Origin: Methanoregula sp. PtaU1.Bin051
GTDB taxonomy: Archaea; Halobacteriota; Methanomicrobia; Methanomicrobiales; Methanospirillaceae
Direction: 5' to 3'
Assembly: GCA_002067895.1 (NCBI GenBank)
Contig: MVRE01000002.1
Span: 1 to 64,000, forward strand
DNA length: 64,000 nucleotides
In this document: positions 34,267-43,236 of the stretch, piece by piece
Position numbering within the stretch: position 1 is the first letter of the stretch
Layout of the letters: each line of letters opens with the position of its first letter
Notes under the pieces: model-generated
What the model was told of the DNA's origin: nothing
Seen by the model: only the letters and a program-made list of their open reading frames with translations
Database searches by the model: none
Position numbers and translations under genes: made by a program

Positions 34267-34992
34267 TCATTTCCTCGCAATCGTCACGTATCCCGAGTGG
34301 CATACGGAGGTCGATGGCCGGGTCCCCCGTTTCGACCGGGTCATCTCCCGCTCGATCAGCTCGTGGGTATGGACTTCGGAAAAGAGATCCGTTGCGGCGT
34401 CGACAACGATTGCCATCTGCTCTAAAAACGGCGTGTAACAGGCGAGGTATCCGCCGGGCCTGAGCAGCAGGTGCGCATGGGCTACATGCTCGGGGAGGAT
34501 CTGCATGTCGAGATGGACGACATCGAACGTACCTGTGGCCTCAAGGAAGTCTGCGGCAACTGCCTTGACATTTTCAAGTTTTGCGTCGGCGATATTCTTC
34601 TGTGCCAGCGCGGAAAAGTCGGGGCGGATCTCGTAGGTCTTCACAGAATTTGCAACCCCGCCAAAGTAGATTGCTGAAATGCCGCTCCCGGTGCCGGCAT
34701 CCAGCACGTCATCGTTCCGGTTCATGCCAGTGTATGCAATCACGAGCCCGATATCTTTGGGGAGCATGGGTGCGCCGGAGCGCTTGCCATGGGTGAAAAA
34801 GTCGGTCGGCCGGGGGAGGCGGACGGTGAAGACCGAGCCGCTGTGGGTGGCCACGGTGTCGCCGGCGTCCCTCCCGACAAGCGAAGCGAGGTCGACCTGT
34901 CCCTTGTCGGTCGAGAATGTACCCGTACCGGCCCGTACCCAGTATTCCCGGCCCTGCCCTACGAGAAGCACCCGGTCGTTCTGCCCGATCAT
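34267..34992 (-). CDS. trmI: tRNA (adenine-N1)-methyltransferase TrmI
   Basis: A 241-residue class I methyltransferase that makes m1A at positions 57/58 of tRNA. The N-terminal beta region (DRVLLVGQGREYWVRAGTG) is typical of TrmI. The SAM site VLDAGTGSGISAIYFG is at about 95-110, and the catalytic region DVVHLDMQILPE is near 163. Archaeal TrmI is a homotetramer of this size. The start overlaps the nac stop by 4 bases; it is the last gene of the recJ-like/PUA/nac/trmI operon. Confidence 0.93.
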   Translation of the reverse strand: MIGQNDRVLLVGQGREYWVRAGTGTFSTDKGQVDLASLVGRDAGDTVATHSGSVFTVRLPRPTDFFTHGKRSGAPMLPKDIGLVIAYTGMNRNDDVLDAGTGSGISAIYFGGVANSVKTYEIRPDFSALAQKNIADAKLENVKAVAADFLEATGTFDVVHLDMQILPEHVAHAHLLLRPGGYLACYTPFLEQMAIVVDAATDLFSEVHTHELIEREMTRSKRGTRPSTSVCHSGYVTIARK

Positions 34993-35342
34993 TTCTGCCC
35001 TTGGGAAAGGCGCATGATGGCTTCCGCGATGTCGCCCTTGGTTGCCATAAGAGCTGCCTTTGCCGCATCATCGGAGACATTCGCCTGTGCGGCTACCATG
35101 GTGACGTCCTCTTTCGGGATCTCGACCGCAGCCTCCTCGAACCGCGGCTGGCCGACGATCTGGTAGGTCGTGACCCCCTGCATTGTCATGGCGGTGACTT
35201 CCGCGGCATCGAAGATATAGTTCCCTTTCGGGGTTCTGATCACGATCTGCTGGACGTCCTCGATCGGCTCGACGCTCATGCCCAGCTTCTTCATCATCGC
35301 TTTCATCTGCTTGGGGTTGATGTTGCCCGGTAGCATTGTCAC
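34989..35342 (-). CDS. nac: Nascent polypeptide-associated complex protein
   Basis: A 117-residue archaeal NAC that binds nascent chains at the ribosome exit. The NAC domain includes NPKQMKAMMKKLGM and VTYQIVGQPRFEEA, and the C-terminal UBA domain is DVTMVAAQANVSDDAAKAAL. The length is normal. The start overlaps the PUA gene stop by 4 bases and its end overlaps trmI, giving tight translational coupling. ATG 35342 or the ATG two codons later could be used. Confidence 0.96.
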   Translation of the reverse strand: MTMLPGNINPKQMKAMMKKLGMSVEPIEDVQQIVIRTPKGNYIFDAAEVTAMTMQGVTTYQIVGQPRFEEAAVEIPKEDVTMVAAQANVSDDAAKAALMATKGDIAEAIMRLSQGQK

Positions 35343-35785
35343 TCACTTCCCTGCCGTACTTTTACCGCTTCTCCGTAATTAAATGCCAGCATCTCCGCTC
35401 CTGAAAGAGTTGCCGTCCCGCAGGCAAGGAGCTGGTCGTTGTCTGTCACGACCAGTACCTCGTCCCCGGCACGGATTGCCGGGTCTGCCGCAATTACATG
35501 TTTTGCAAACACGTTCTTGCCTTGGGCGATAAACTCAGCAACGTCCTGTCGGACGACCACGCGGTACTGCGGTGCGGGCAGGTATGCATGCAGGCGGCGG
35601 GCCCCTTCGATTCCCAGCGTGAGCCGGCCGTCCTGCGCCCGGACGGTTGCGAGGCGTTTTCCGTCAAAAAGGATCTGGCGGATCCGTCCCGTTGACGAGA
35701 GCATGAATTCGCACCCGTCCGGGAAGAGCGCAGTCCCGCACAACCCCCCGAACTGGAAGTCAGCGATTGCCTGTACCCGCCGCAC
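35339..35785 (-). CDS. PUA-domain RNA-binding protein
   Basis: A protein of about 148 residues with a pre-PUA region (AIADFQFGGLCGTALFP) and a C-terminal PUA domain (GKNVFAKHVIAADPAIRAGDEVLVV, then GTATLSGAEM). PUA domains bind structured RNA and occur in tRNA and rRNA modification enzymes; this one has no catalytic domain. GTG 35785 is chosen because homologous proteins begin at RVQAIADF. It overlaps the end of the recJ-like gene by 26 bases. Confidence 0.82.
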   Translation of the reverse strand: MRRVQAIADFQFGGLCGTALFPDGCEFMLSSTGRIRQILFDGKRLATVRAQDGRLTLGIEGARRLHAYLPAPQYRVVVRQDVAEFIAQGKNVFAKHVIAADPAIRAGDEVLVVTDNDQLLACGTATLSGAEMLAFNYGEAVKVRQGSE

Positions 35786-37160
35786 CGAACTGTTCTTTGA
35801 GTATCCGGTTGACACGGATCACAAACTCCTCTTCCGCTGTTTTCGGGATGTACGCCCCGGCCGCGATCTTGTGACCGCCACCACCGCCACCATATTCTGC
35901 CGATGCATCGCTGATCGCTTTCTGGAGGTCAATACCCCTCCTCACTACACGCTCAGTCGTCCGCATCGATACTTTTGTCAGGTTCTCATCCTCAGGAACA
36001 GTGCACATGATCAGGATCGGTTTTGTGCTGTCCAGTTTCGAGAGTGCCATGCCGGCCCCGATCCCGACAATGGTATCGGGATACCTTGTCCCGACATGGA
36101 TGTACTGGACGGAATCGAGAACCTTCACACCGGTATCGAGGATGTAGTTCAGCAGGTCGCGGATGATGGCCCGGTGGTTGCTGAGCATGTGCTCGGCGTC
36201 CCGGTAGGCGCTGCCACGGTCTCCTTTCAGGATCGCACTCCCGACCTGTGGTTTCGCCCACCTGCCGCAGGCGTTGAGCAGCGTCGCGTACTCCTGTGCA
36301 TTCCGGAGCGGGGTCCGGACGAGCTCGTCGGGAAAGTGGTAGGTCTCGGCAAGGAGGCGGTCGGTCGGCTCGCCGTGCGCCATCAGCTGCTCTGCGAGCG
36401 CCGAGATGATGGTCTTCTTGTCTTCCTGCGGCAGCTCATCCCATACGAGCCACCGCCCGTCACCGGCCTGCTGCCGGATCCCGAGATTCCTAAGAAACTG
36501 CTTCGCTCCTTCAGGATTGTTGCTGATCCCCTTAATAAACGGGTCGTCGTTGTAGGCAAGGGAGAGATAGACAGGACGGGTCGCGGTACCATAGCAGTTG
36601 AGGTCACGCCGCCGGACCTCGACATTCCGGTGCCGTGCCCCGTCCTCGACAATCACATCGCGTACCATGCCGGTCAGCCCGCAGGTCTCTCTCGCCATCA
36701 TGTCGCCGACATTCCCGATGACCGCGGTCTTGGCCAGATCCAGATTTGCGGGATCGAGTGCTTTTGCGACCAGATACGCAACGCCCGCTGCGCTCATCTT
36801 CGCATGGCCGTGCGGGAGGCAGTTCACCTGCCGGTACTCCCGTTCGCAGGGCTGGCTGACATGGTGGTCGATGATCAAGACATCCTTCTCCGGAAGGCCA
36901 CGGTCATGGAGAAGGTTCTGCTGCCCGGCGCCGAGGTCGGCAAAGATCTTGAACGAGGAGTCCGATGGCACCTGCGGGATCGTGAGCGGTTCGAGCTGGC
37001 GGACAAAGACCGACCGGCAGGTAATCTCGAGACGGGATATCGCCTGTGAGAGAATCGCCTCGCTTGCGATGCCGTCGGCATCGATGTGGGAGATGATGGT
37101 TATGGTCTCTGCCGCTGCAATCGTCTCCGCAGCGGCCTTAACATCATCGTTAAAACCCAT
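35760..37160 (-). CDS. DHH-family RecJ-like nuclease
   Basis: A 466-residue DHH phosphoesterase with the DHHA1 RNA/DNA-binding domain. Motif I is ISHIDADGIASE near residue 26, the DHH motif is IIDHHVSQP near 100, and the C-terminal glycine-rich GGGGGGHKIAAGAYI is the DHHA1 signature. Archaeal proteins of this type include GAN, the nuclease bound to the GINS replication complex, and RecJ-like RNases, and sequence alone does not separate them. ATG 37160 gives a normal N-terminus; a longer frame would overlap the divergent nnr gene. It is the first gene of a four-gene operon with RNA-linked partners, which favours an RNA-related role. Confidence 0.87.
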   Translation of the reverse strand: MGFNDDVKAAAETIAAAETITIISHIDADGIASEAILSQAISRLEITCRSVFVRQLEPLTIPQVPSDSSFKIFADLGAGQQNLLHDRGLPEKDVLIIDHHVSQPCEREYRQVNCLPHGHAKMSAAGVAYLVAKALDPANLDLAKTAVIGNVGDMMARETCGLTGMVRDVIVEDGARHRNVEVRRRDLNCYGTATRPVYLSLAYNDDPFIKGISNNPEGAKQFLRNLGIRQQAGDGRWLVWDELPQEDKKTIISALAEQLMAHGEPTDRLLAETYHFPDELVRTPLRNAQEYATLLNACGRWAKPQVGSAILKGDRGSAYRDAEHMLSNHRAIIRDLLNYILDTGVKVLDSVQYIHVGTRYPDTIVGIGAGMALSKLDSTKPILIMCTVPEDENLTKVSMRTTERVVRRGIDLQKAISDASAEYGGGGGGHKIAAGAYIPKTAEEEFVIRVNRILKEQFGAAGTGNR

Positions 37161-37204
37161 CCTGTATATTACTAGGGAGTTCCTACACATGAATTGTACT
37201 GGCA

Positions 37205-38602
37205 ATGAGGCGCGAAGGTATCCGGAGATTTGTCGAGCAGGGCATTATCACGCCCGCACGCATGCGGGCCGTGGACAGGAACGCGATTGCGCTCGGGGTC
37301 TCTGAGCTCCAGATGATGGAGAGTGCGGGAAAAGCACTGGCGGAGTGCGCTCTCAAGAAGAACCCGTCAAAGGTCCTCGTTCTCTGCGGGAAGGGGAACA
37401 ACGGCGGCGACGGGATGGTTGCAGCCCGGTACCTCCAGAACATGACCGATTGCGCTGTCTGTTTCCATGACAGCCCGGACCGCTCCCCCTCCTGCACCGA
37501 TAACCTCAATGCCCTGAAGCACTGCCGGGTCGCTCTTCACCCGTTTGTCTGCCGCGATGACGTATTGGCGGAAAGGAGCCTGTTCGAAAAGGCCGATGTT
37601 ATCATCGACGCCCTGCTCGGTACCGGTGCGTCAGGGATACCAGCAGAGCCTATCGCTACCTGTATTGAGCTCGCAAACGCGGCGAAAACCACGATCATCG
37701 CTGCCGATGTCCCGACGCCCGGCATGAGGGCGGATACTGTCGTCGCGTTCCACCGCCCGAAAATGGATGGCTCAACTGTTATCGACATCGGTATCCCGGT
37801 CGAAGCGGAGTGCTGCGTCGGCCCCGGTGACCTGACCCTGATCCCGGCACGGAAGCCCGACGCCCATAAGGGGCAGGGCGGGGAGGTGCTGGTGATCGGG
37901 GGCGGTCCGTACCAGGGCGCACCCTACCTTGCCGGCCTCGGCGCCCTGCGCGGCGGCGCCGACATCGTCCGGATCGCATCGCCGGTCTTCGAGCCTGTCC
38001 CCGACCTGATCTATGAGGCAATCGGCGGGCAGGTGATCGGGGACGAGCATACGGAAACGCTGATCCGGCTCGCAGAAAAGGCGGACGTGGTGGTCTGCGG
38101 CAATGGCCTCGGGGCTACGAGCCACGATGTGGTCTGCACCGTCGCGCCGCACTGCAAAAAGGCGGTCTTTGATGCCGACGCTCTGCGGCTTCCGCTCCCT
38201 GTTGCGAAGGAGGAAACGATCTATACTCCCCATGCTGGCGAGTACGCCCGGATCACCGGAGTAACCCTATCCCCGGACCCGGTGGCACGAGCCGACGCCG
38301 CCCTGGCCGCGAACCTTCCCGGCACCGTTCTCCTCAAGGGACACATCGATGTGATTACCGACGGGAACCGCGTGCGGTTCAACCGTACCGGGGCCCCGGC
38401 AATGACAGTTGGCGGGACCGGTGATGTGCTGGCAGGAGTGGCCGGGGCGCTGCTCTGCCACCTGCCCGCGTTCGAGGCGGCCTGCATCGCCGCGTACGTG
38501 AACGGGAAGGCCGGCATGGCAGTAGCCAAGGAGCGGGGGAACGGCATGCTGGCCTCCGATCTTGTCGACAGGATACCGGAAGAACTGTTCGGGGGCCGGT
38601 AA
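37205..38602 (+). CDS. nnr: Bifunctional NAD(P)H-hydrate epimerase/dehydratase
   Basis: A 465-residue fusion that repairs hydrated NAD(P)H. The N-terminal YjeF_N epimerase domain (MRAVDRNAIALGVSELQMME, then LVLCGKGNNGGDGMVAARYL) covers about 20-210. The C-terminal ADP-dependent dehydratase domain carries HKGQGGEVLVIGGGPYQGAPYL and the late NGKAGMAV, with the ATP/ADP site TVGGTGDVLAGVAGALL. It is divergent from recJ across 44 bases. Its stop overlaps the moaC start as TAATG. Confidence 0.95.
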   Translation: MRREGIRRFVEQGIITPARMRAVDRNAIALGVSELQMMESAGKALAECALKKNPSKVLVLCGKGNNGGDGMVAARYLQNMTDCAVCFHDSPDRSPSCTDNLNALKHCRVALHPFVCRDDVLAERSLFEKADVIIDALLGTGASGIPAEPIATCIELANAAKTTIIAADVPTPGMRADTVVAFHRPKMDGSTVIDIGIPVEAECCVGPGDLTLIPARKPDAHKGQGGEVLVIGGGPYQGAPYLAGLGALRGGADIVRIASPVFEPVPDLIYEAIGGQVIGDEHTETLIRLAEKADVVVCGNGLGATSHDVVCTVAPHCKKAVFDADALRLPLPVAKEETIYTPHAGEYARITGVTLSPDPVARADAALAANLPGTVLLKGHIDVITDGNRVRFNRTGAPAMTVGGTGDVLAGVAGALLCHLPAFEAACIAAYVNGKAGMAVAKERGNGMLASDLVDRIPEELFGGR

Positions 38603-39069
38603 TGGCGAATTTCACGCACATCCAAGACGACCGGGCCCGGATGGTCGATGTGACGGGAAAGGCCGATGTCGCCCGAGAGGCGGTGGCCAGCGGGAGGATT
38701 TACCTGCGGGAGGAGACGCTTGCCGCGATCCGCGAGGGCACCGTAGTTAAGGGAAATGTGCTTGCCACAGCCCGCGTTGCCGCAACCCTTGCAGTCAAGA
38801 ACACGGCCGGCATCATCCCCATGTGCCATCCCATTCCCATCAGCTCGATATCGGTGGATTTTGTGGACGGCGAAGGGTATATCGAGGCGACGGTTGTCGT
38901 TAAGATGACCGGGAAGACCGGGGTCGAGATGGAGGCTTTAACGGGAGTATCCGTTGCACTGCTGACGATATGGGATATGGTGAAGTCGGCGGAGAAGGAT
39001 AAGGCCGGCCAGTACCCGGTGACCCGGATCTCGGATATCCGGGTTGTTGAGAAGAAGAAGGGGAAATGA
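38602..39069 (+). CDS. moaC: Cyclic pyranopterin monophosphate synthase MoaC
   Basis: A 155-residue MoaC that completes the first step of molybdopterin synthesis after MoaA. The active-site blocks are GNVLATARVAATLAVKNTAG, MCHPIPIS and the late MTGKTGVEMEALTGVSVALL. The length is standard. Methanogens need molybdopterin for formylmethanofuran and formate dehydrogenases. It is translationally coupled to nnr. No moaA is in the window. Confidence 0.96.
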   Translation: MANFTHIQDDRARMVDVTGKADVAREAVASGRIYLREETLAAIREGTVVKGNVLATARVAATLAVKNTAGIIPMCHPIPISSISVDFVDGEGYIEATVVVKMTGKTGVEMEALTGVSVALLTIWDMVKSAEKDKAGQYPVTRISDIRVVEKKKGK

Positions 39070-39222
39070 AAATCTTATTGGAATGATTAACGCTCTCGGG
39101 GGGCTCCGCCCCCTGCCGCTTTGGCCGCCCCCTCTGCGATTTCCTTACGCGCGAAACGCCTCGTCGGGTTTCGCGCTATCAAGGCCGGTTACAATCTCTC
39201 AAATCCCGACCAACCGATCTGG
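39070..39222. other. GC-hairpin arm of the dispersed structured element, copy A
   Basis: Intergenic DNA 5' of the core structured element. It holds a short GC hairpin (GGGGGCTCCGCCCCC at about 39099-39113) and a second hairpin in which GCGCGAAAC pairs with GTTTCGCGC around 39151-39178. The stretch ending in CTCTCAAATCC resembles the sequence beyond the core of copy B at 44238-44330, so the repeated element probably extends through here. Confidence 0.55.
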
Positions 39223-39319
39223 CCGCCGCGCGACACGATAGGTATCAATCTTCGCTTCAGCGATGATTGATTTGAGAAGAACTCATCTGAAGTTCTTCGA
39301 ACGTCGCGCTGGGCGGGGA
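39223..39319 (+). ncRNA. Dispersed structured intergenic element, copy A
   Basis: Predicted fold: an outer stem of CCGCCGCGCGAC (39223-39234) with GTCGCGCTGGGCGG (39303-39316) encloses two hairpins. Hairpin 1 is ATCAATC/GATTGAT (39244-39250 with 39265-39271), then a T-T mismatch, then TCGC/GCGA and a TTCA loop. Hairpin 2 is GAAGAACT/AGTTCTTC, starting at about 39276. An inverted homologue at 44143-44237 keeps the fold with compensatory changes. It is either a structured RNA or a palindrome-rich transposon relic; expression is untested. Confidence 0.55.
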
Positions 39320-39387
39320 GTCTCGCATGTGAATCATATTCATAAAATATATGGGTCTAACCGCACACGAGCGCTTTTATAGCCTGC

Positions 39388-39429
39388 CTGTCAATGTATT
39401 TAGGACTACGGGATGCGTCCCGTTGACAG
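39388..39429 (+). promoter_or_regulatory. Stem-loop in the rpl15e leader
   Basis: CTGTCA (39388-39393) pairs with TGACAG (39424-39429), and inside it ACGGGA (39408-39413) pairs with TCCCGT (39418-39423) around a TGCG loop. Both stems are perfect and coaxially stacked on one side. It ends 48 bases before the L15e ATG. TATA-like sequences lie at about 39340-39353 and 39374-39380; only the first would put the whole structure in the transcript. It could be a ribosomal-protein leader or a start-region operator. Confidence 0.4.
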
Positions 39430-39477
39430 TGAAGGAATGTGGCCGTTATTGCGGCTGAACCTTTCAGGTGATACTTA

Positions 39478-40068
39478 ATGGTCAAATCGATGTATGCCTT
39501 CGTCAGGGAGGCATGGAACAAGCCTGACAAGAGCAGGGTTGAGGATCTCCTCTGGGACCGGATGCAGGCATGGCGCCGCGAGGGGAGCGTTGTCCGCGTC
39601 GATCGCCCGACCCGGATCGACCGGGCACGTTCGCTCGGGTACCGGGCCAAGCAGGGCATCGCCGTTGCGCGCGTCAAGGTGCGCAGGGGCGGTCGGAGGC
39701 GCTCGCGGTACGTCCGCGCCCGCCGGTCGGCACGGATGGGCAAGAACCGGCTCACCGCCGCAAAGAGCATCCAGCGGATTGCGGAAGAGCGCGCTTCGAA
39801 GAAATTCCCGAACATGGAAGTCCTCAACTCCTACTGGGTCGGGCAGGACGGGAAGCTGAAATATTACGAGGTCATCCTCGTCGATGGCCACCACCCCGCG
39901 ATCAAGAGCGACCGGAAGCTCTCATGGGTGGGAAAGAGCACCAGCCGGGGGCGCGCCGAGCGCGGCAAGACCTCTGCCGGCCGCCGTGGAAGGGGCATGA
40001 CGACCAGGGGTTTCGGCACCGAAAAGACCCGGCCGTCCATCCGCTCCCATGCCAACCAGGGCAAATAA
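39478..40068 (+). CDS. rpl15e: 50S ribosomal protein L15e
   Basis: A 196-residue archaeal/eukaryotic L15e, very basic. The N-terminus [17 protein letters not shown], the [20 protein letters not shown] block, and the tail [20 protein letters not shown] are typical. Normal length. It heads the ribosome/RNase P/proteasome superoperon. The AGGTGAT sequence 6 bases before the ATG is a strong ribosome-binding site. Confidence 0.97.
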   Translation: MVKSMYAFVREAWNKPDKSRVEDLLWDRMQAWRREGSVVRVDRPTRIDRARSLGYRAKQGIAVARVKVRRGGRRRSRYVRARRSARMGKNRLTAAKSIQRIAEERASKKFPNMEVLNSYWVGQDGKLKYYEVILVDGHHPAIKSDRKLSWVGKSTSRGRAERGKTSAGRRGRGMTTRGFGTEKTRPSIRSHANQGK

Positions 40069-40098
40069 TCTTATCCTCTTTTTGTCGAATTCTTTTCT

Positions 40099-40740
40099 AT
40101 GACTATAACCGACGCCTGTGTCTGCCCGTACCCTGCCGGGGATTCATCCATCCGGCGCATGGCCCTCGAGGCCCGGGAACTGGGATTCGACCGGCTCGTC
40201 GCTGTCGGGGTACCTTCCGGTGAATATTCCGGGCTCCCCGTCATTGAAGGAGTTCTCATCAGCGGAGGTTCGGCAAAGGACATTGCCGCACGGGTGAAGC
40301 GCGCCAGCACGGCTGGTGCCCTTGTCGTCGTGCAGGCCGGTGAGAACCGGTTCAACCGTGCCGTCCTGGGAATGAAAGGTGTCCACGTCCTTACCGGAAT
40401 CCACGCAGCCGACCGGCATGCGTTCGACCACGTGACGGCAAAGATGGCTGCGGACAGGAGGATCGCGCTCGATATCAGCCTTGCGCCGCTGATCCGGCAG
40501 CGGGGGGCGGCTCGCCAGAAGGCGCTGAACCGATATCTCGACATCCTCATGCTCTCCCGGAAATTCGGTTTTCCCCTCACCCTCTCAACCCATGCCCGCT
40601 CGGTTCTTGAGATGCGGTCGGTCAGGGAGGTCAGCGCCCTTGCCTCGCTCATCGGATTTGACGTTGCTGATGTTGAAAAGGCACTCGGCTCTGTCGATAC
40701 CCTGCTGGCTCCGCAAAGCTCTGTGAAGGTGATCTCATGA
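40099..40740 (+). CDS. rnp3: RNase P protein component 3 (Rpp30)
   Basis: A 213-residue PHP-like TIM-barrel protein, subunit Rpp30 of RNase P, which trims tRNA 5' ends. TDACVCPYPAGDSS opens the barrel. The later IALDISLAPLIRQRGAARQKALNRY segment is a signature of archaeal Rpp30. The stop overlaps the rnp2 start as ATGA, and the Pop5 partner is next, as in other archaea. Confidence 0.93.
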   Translation: MTITDACVCPYPAGDSSIRRMALEARELGFDRLVAVGVPSGEYSGLPVIEGVLISGGSAKDIAARVKRASTAGALVVVQAGENRFNRAVLGMKGVHVLTGIHAADRHAFDHVTAKMAADRRIALDISLAPLIRQRGAARQKALNRYLDILMLSRKFGFPLTLSTHARSVLEMRSVREVSALASLIGFDVADVEKALGSVDTLLAPQSSVKVIS

Positions 40741-41228
40741 CGGTCCGGCCGCCAACGCTCCGGGCAAAGCGGCGATATGTGCTGGCCCGGATCTTTCCCT
40801 CCGGTTACGGGCCGGACCAGAAGGACCTCTACTTTGCCGTTTTCGAGGCCGTAACTTCCCTCTGGGGAGATAGCCTGGCATCCCTGATCCAGCCTGCCGT
40901 TGTCGCTGCCGGGAACGGCTATGCCATCGTGCGATGCCTGCGGGGAATGGAGCGCGAGCTCGGGATAGCGCTTTCCACAGTAACCTCGTGCTCCGGCCAG
41001 CCGGTTACACTCCGGAGCATCACGACATCAGGTACCATCGACAGCCTGCGTTCCCGTATCCATGCTGTACAGGAGGAGGCAAAGCATGCAGAGATGCGTG
41101 AGTGTACCTTCGACCGGCGGGATTGCACTGTTGCCTTTTGTGAAGGGGATAAGGTTGATGTGATTGAAAAGGGATTTAAAAATACAGCACGATTCTATCT
41201 GACAACAGAAGATCTGGAGGAACGTTAA
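40737..41228 (+). CDS. rnp2: RNase P protein component 2 (Pop5)
   Basis: A 163-residue Pop5 protein, the RNase P subunit that dimerises with Rpp30. [16 protein letters not shown] and [16 protein letters not shown] mark the RRM-like fold. The C-terminal part ([17 protein letters not shown]) is longer than in the smallest archaeal Pop5. Its stop is 2 bases before the psmA start. Confidence 0.9.
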   Translation: MTVRPPTLRAKRRYVLARIFPSGYGPDQKDLYFAVFEAVTSLWGDSLASLIQPAVVAAGNGYAIVRCLRGMERELGIALSTVTSCSGQPVTLRSITTSGTIDSLRSRIHAVQEEAKHAEMRECTFDRRDCTVAFCEGDKVDVIEKGFKNTARFYLTTEDLEER

Positions 41229-41230
41229 GT

Positions 41231-41953
41231 ATGCAGCCACAATACCAGATGGGATATGACAGGGCGATTACGGTTTTTTCCCCTGACGGCAGGCTTTACC
41301 AGGTGGAATACGCACGGGAAGCAGTAAAGCGTGGTACGACCGCGGTCGGGATCAAGGCAAAGGACGGTGTTGTTTTAATCGTCGACAAGCGTGTGAGCAG
41401 CAAGCTGCTCGAACCCAGCTCGATCGAGAAAATTTTCAAGATCGACGAGCACATCGGTGTCGCATCATCGGGGCTTGTCGGTGATGCCCGGGCCCTTGTC
41501 GACCGTGCGCGGATCGAGGCCCAGATCAACCGTGTCTCATATGACGAGCCGATCGAAGTGGAGGCGCTTGCAAAGAAGCTCTGCGACCATATGCAGACCC
41601 TCACCCAGTATGGCGGCATCCGCCCGTATGGCACAGCTCTCCTGATAGCAGGAGTATCCGATGGCGAAATCCGCCTGTTCGAGACCGATCCTTCCGGCAC
41701 CCTGCTGGAGTACAAGGCTACCGGGATCGGAATTGGGCGTCCTGCGGCGATGAAGGTATTCGAGGAGGAATACACCCCGGAAATTGTGATTAAGGACGCT
41801 ATCCTTCTGGGGCTCAAGGCCCTCCATTCCGCAACCGAGGGCAAGTTCGATGTCGATACTGTCGAGATTGGTGTGATCGATAAAGAGAAACCCCTCTTCC
41901 GCAAGATGAGCAAGGAAGAAGTCGCATCGTTTGTCGGCCAGTTCAAGCAGTGA
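41231..41953 (+). CDS. psmA: Proteasome subunit alpha
   Basis: A 240-residue 20S proteasome alpha subunit, which forms the outer rings and gates substrate entry. The N-terminal gate region [20 protein letters not shown] is diagnostic of alpha subunits, and [15 protein letters not shown] follows later. There is no propeptide and no N-terminal Thr, as expected. It sits in its usual place between Pop5 and SBDS. The beta subunit is not in the window. Confidence 0.97.
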   Translation: MQPQYQMGYDRAITVFSPDGRLYQVEYAREAVKRGTTAVGIKAKDGVVLIVDKRVSSKLLEPSSIEKIFKIDEHIGVASSGLVGDARALVDRARIEAQINRVSYDEPIEVEALAKKLCDHMQTLTQYGGIRPYGTALLIAGVSDGEIRLFETDPSGTLLEYKATGIGIGRPAAMKVFEEEYTPEIVIKDAILLGLKALHSATEGKFDVDTVEIGVIDKEKPLFRKMSKEEVASFVGQFKQ

Positions 41954-41960
41954 CCCCGTT

Positions 41961-42665
41961 ATGATCCCCCTGGACAAGGCCGTTGTCGCACGGCTCGAAA
42001 GTTATGGCGAACGGTTCGAGATCCTCGTCGATCCGAACCAGGCGGCGAAGGTCCGGCAGGGAGAGAAGGTCGAGATCGAGGACGTTGTCGCGGCCCTGAA
42101 CATTTTTTCCAACGCCTCGCGGGGGACGCGGGCATCGGAAGAAGCACTGAACAAAGTCTTCCATACCACGGCGTTTGACCCCGTTGCACGGCGGATCATC
42201 GAGAAGGGTGAGATCCACTTAACCGCCGAGCAGCGCCGGCACATGATCGAGGAGAAGCGCCGGCAGGTCGTAACCTTCATCGCCCGCAACGCAGTGAACC
42301 CCCAGACCGGCCACCCACACCCGCCGCAGCGTATCGAGATGGCGATGGAGGAGGCCAAAGTTAACATCGATCCCTTCAAGCATCTTGACGAGATGGTGAA
42401 GGAGACGGTCAAGGCACTTCGCCCGATCCTCCCCATCCGGTTCGAAGAGCTCCGTCTTGCGATCAAGATCCCGGCAGACTTTGCAGGGCGTGCATATGGC
42501 GATATTGCAGCGGCGTCTACGATGGAGAAGGACGAGTGGCAGAAGGACGGGTCCTGGATATGCGTTGTCCGGATTCCGGCCGGTATCCAGACAGAGTTCT
42601 ATGACTTAATCAATAAGATCACCAAGGGCGAAGGCGTCGTCAAGATCCTCAATCAAGTATATTAA
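41961..42665 (+). CDS. Ribosome maturation protein SDO1/SBDS homologue
   Basis: A 234-residue SBDS protein, a ribosome-assembly factor that helps release anti-association factor eIF6. The N-terminal FYSH domain (LESYGERFEILVDPNQAAKV) and the central helical domain (EARRHMIEEKRRQ-like, HPHPPQRIEMAMEEA) match the family, followed by the C-terminal ferredoxin-like domain. ATG 41961 is chosen because the longer frame runs into psmA. In many archaea rrp4, rrp41 and rrp42 follow directly; here rpl37ae does. Confidence 0.95.
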   Translation: MIPLDKAVVARLESYGERFEILVDPNQAAKVRQGEKVEIEDVVAALNIFSNASRGTRASEEALNKVFHTTAFDPVARRIIEKGEIHLTAEQRRHMIEEKRRQVVTFIARNAVNPQTGHPHPPQRIEMAMEEAKVNIDPFKHLDEMVKETVKALRPILPIRFEELRLAIKIPADFAGRAYGDIAAASTMEKDEWQKDGSWICVVRIPAGIQTEFYDLINKITKGEGVVKILNQVY

Positions 42666-42707
42666 TCGATACGACAAACAGTGTAGGACATACTGGTGGT
42701 TATCCAC

Positions 42708-43007
42708 ATGGCAGGTTCCACTCATACGGCAAAAGGAAAGGTGGTCGGGAGCGCAGGGCGTTTCGGCTGCCGGTACGGCCGGTTCACGCGGAAGCGTGTC
42801 ACCGACATTGAAAAGATCTCCCGCGCAGCCCACCGCTGCCCCCGCTGCGACATGGAGTCCGTTTACCGGAAGGGCACCGGCATCTGGGAATGCCGGAAGT
42901 GCGGGTACAAGTTCGCCGGCGGTGCATACCAGCCCCAGACCCCGACCCTGCGGATCGCTCTCCGTACCATCGACCGGACTGTCGAAGAAGGCAAAAACGG
43001 GGCATAA
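42708..43007 (+). CDS. rpl37ae: 50S ribosomal protein L37Ae
   Basis: A 99-residue L37Ae with one zinc ribbon: CPRCD...CRKCG (about 38-62). The N-terminus [20 protein letters not shown] is typical, so ATG 42708 is chosen over the GTG four codons earlier. It belongs to the large subunit. Confidence 0.95.
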   Translation: MAGSTHTAKGKVVGSAGRFGCRYGRFTRKRVTDIEKISRAAHRCPRCDMESVYRKGTGIWECRKCGYKFAGGAYQPQTPTLRIALRTIDRTVEEGKNGA

Positions 43008-43021
43008 ATTCCGGATCCTGT

Positions 43022-43156
43022 ATGGCAAGCTCGTACAAGTGTGCCCGGTGCAAACAGAAAGTGGAGATCGACGTCAACGTCCGCTGCCCCTACTGCGGCC
43101 ACCGGATCCTGTTCAAGGAACGGGGCGCGGCCATCAAGGAACTGAAGGCGCGCTGA
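43022..43156 (+). CDS. rpoP: RNA polymerase subunit P (Rpb12-like)
   Basis: A 44-residue zinc-ribbon subunit of archaeal RNA polymerase. The single C4 zinc site is [10 protein letters not shown] and CPYCGHRI (residues 7-30), followed by [15 protein letters not shown]. It lies 14 bases after rpl37ae, its usual neighbour. The frame is short and easy to miss, but motif and context are decisive. Confidence 0.96.
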   Translation: MASSYKCARCKQKVEIDVNVRCPYCGHRILFKERGAAIKELKAR

Positions 43157-43189
43157 CTGCATCCTGCCAGTTATATCCCCACCCCAACA

Positions 43190-43200
43190 TTTTTTTCTTT
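43190..43200 (+). terminator. T-rich candidate terminator after rpoP
   Basis: An uninterrupted run TTTTTTT then CTTT follows the rpoP stop by about 33 bases. Archaeal termination commonly uses such U tracts without a hairpin. Some transcription must pass on, since pcc1 begins 37 bases later. Confidence 0.4.
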
Positions 43201-43236
43201 GTTCTTCTCAACGGTACCTGATCGTTTGTGCCTGCC

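Noticed and set aside
34159-34425. Plus-strand open frame of 88 codons
   Set aside because: Its 3' half is antisense to trmI, and its composition looks random.
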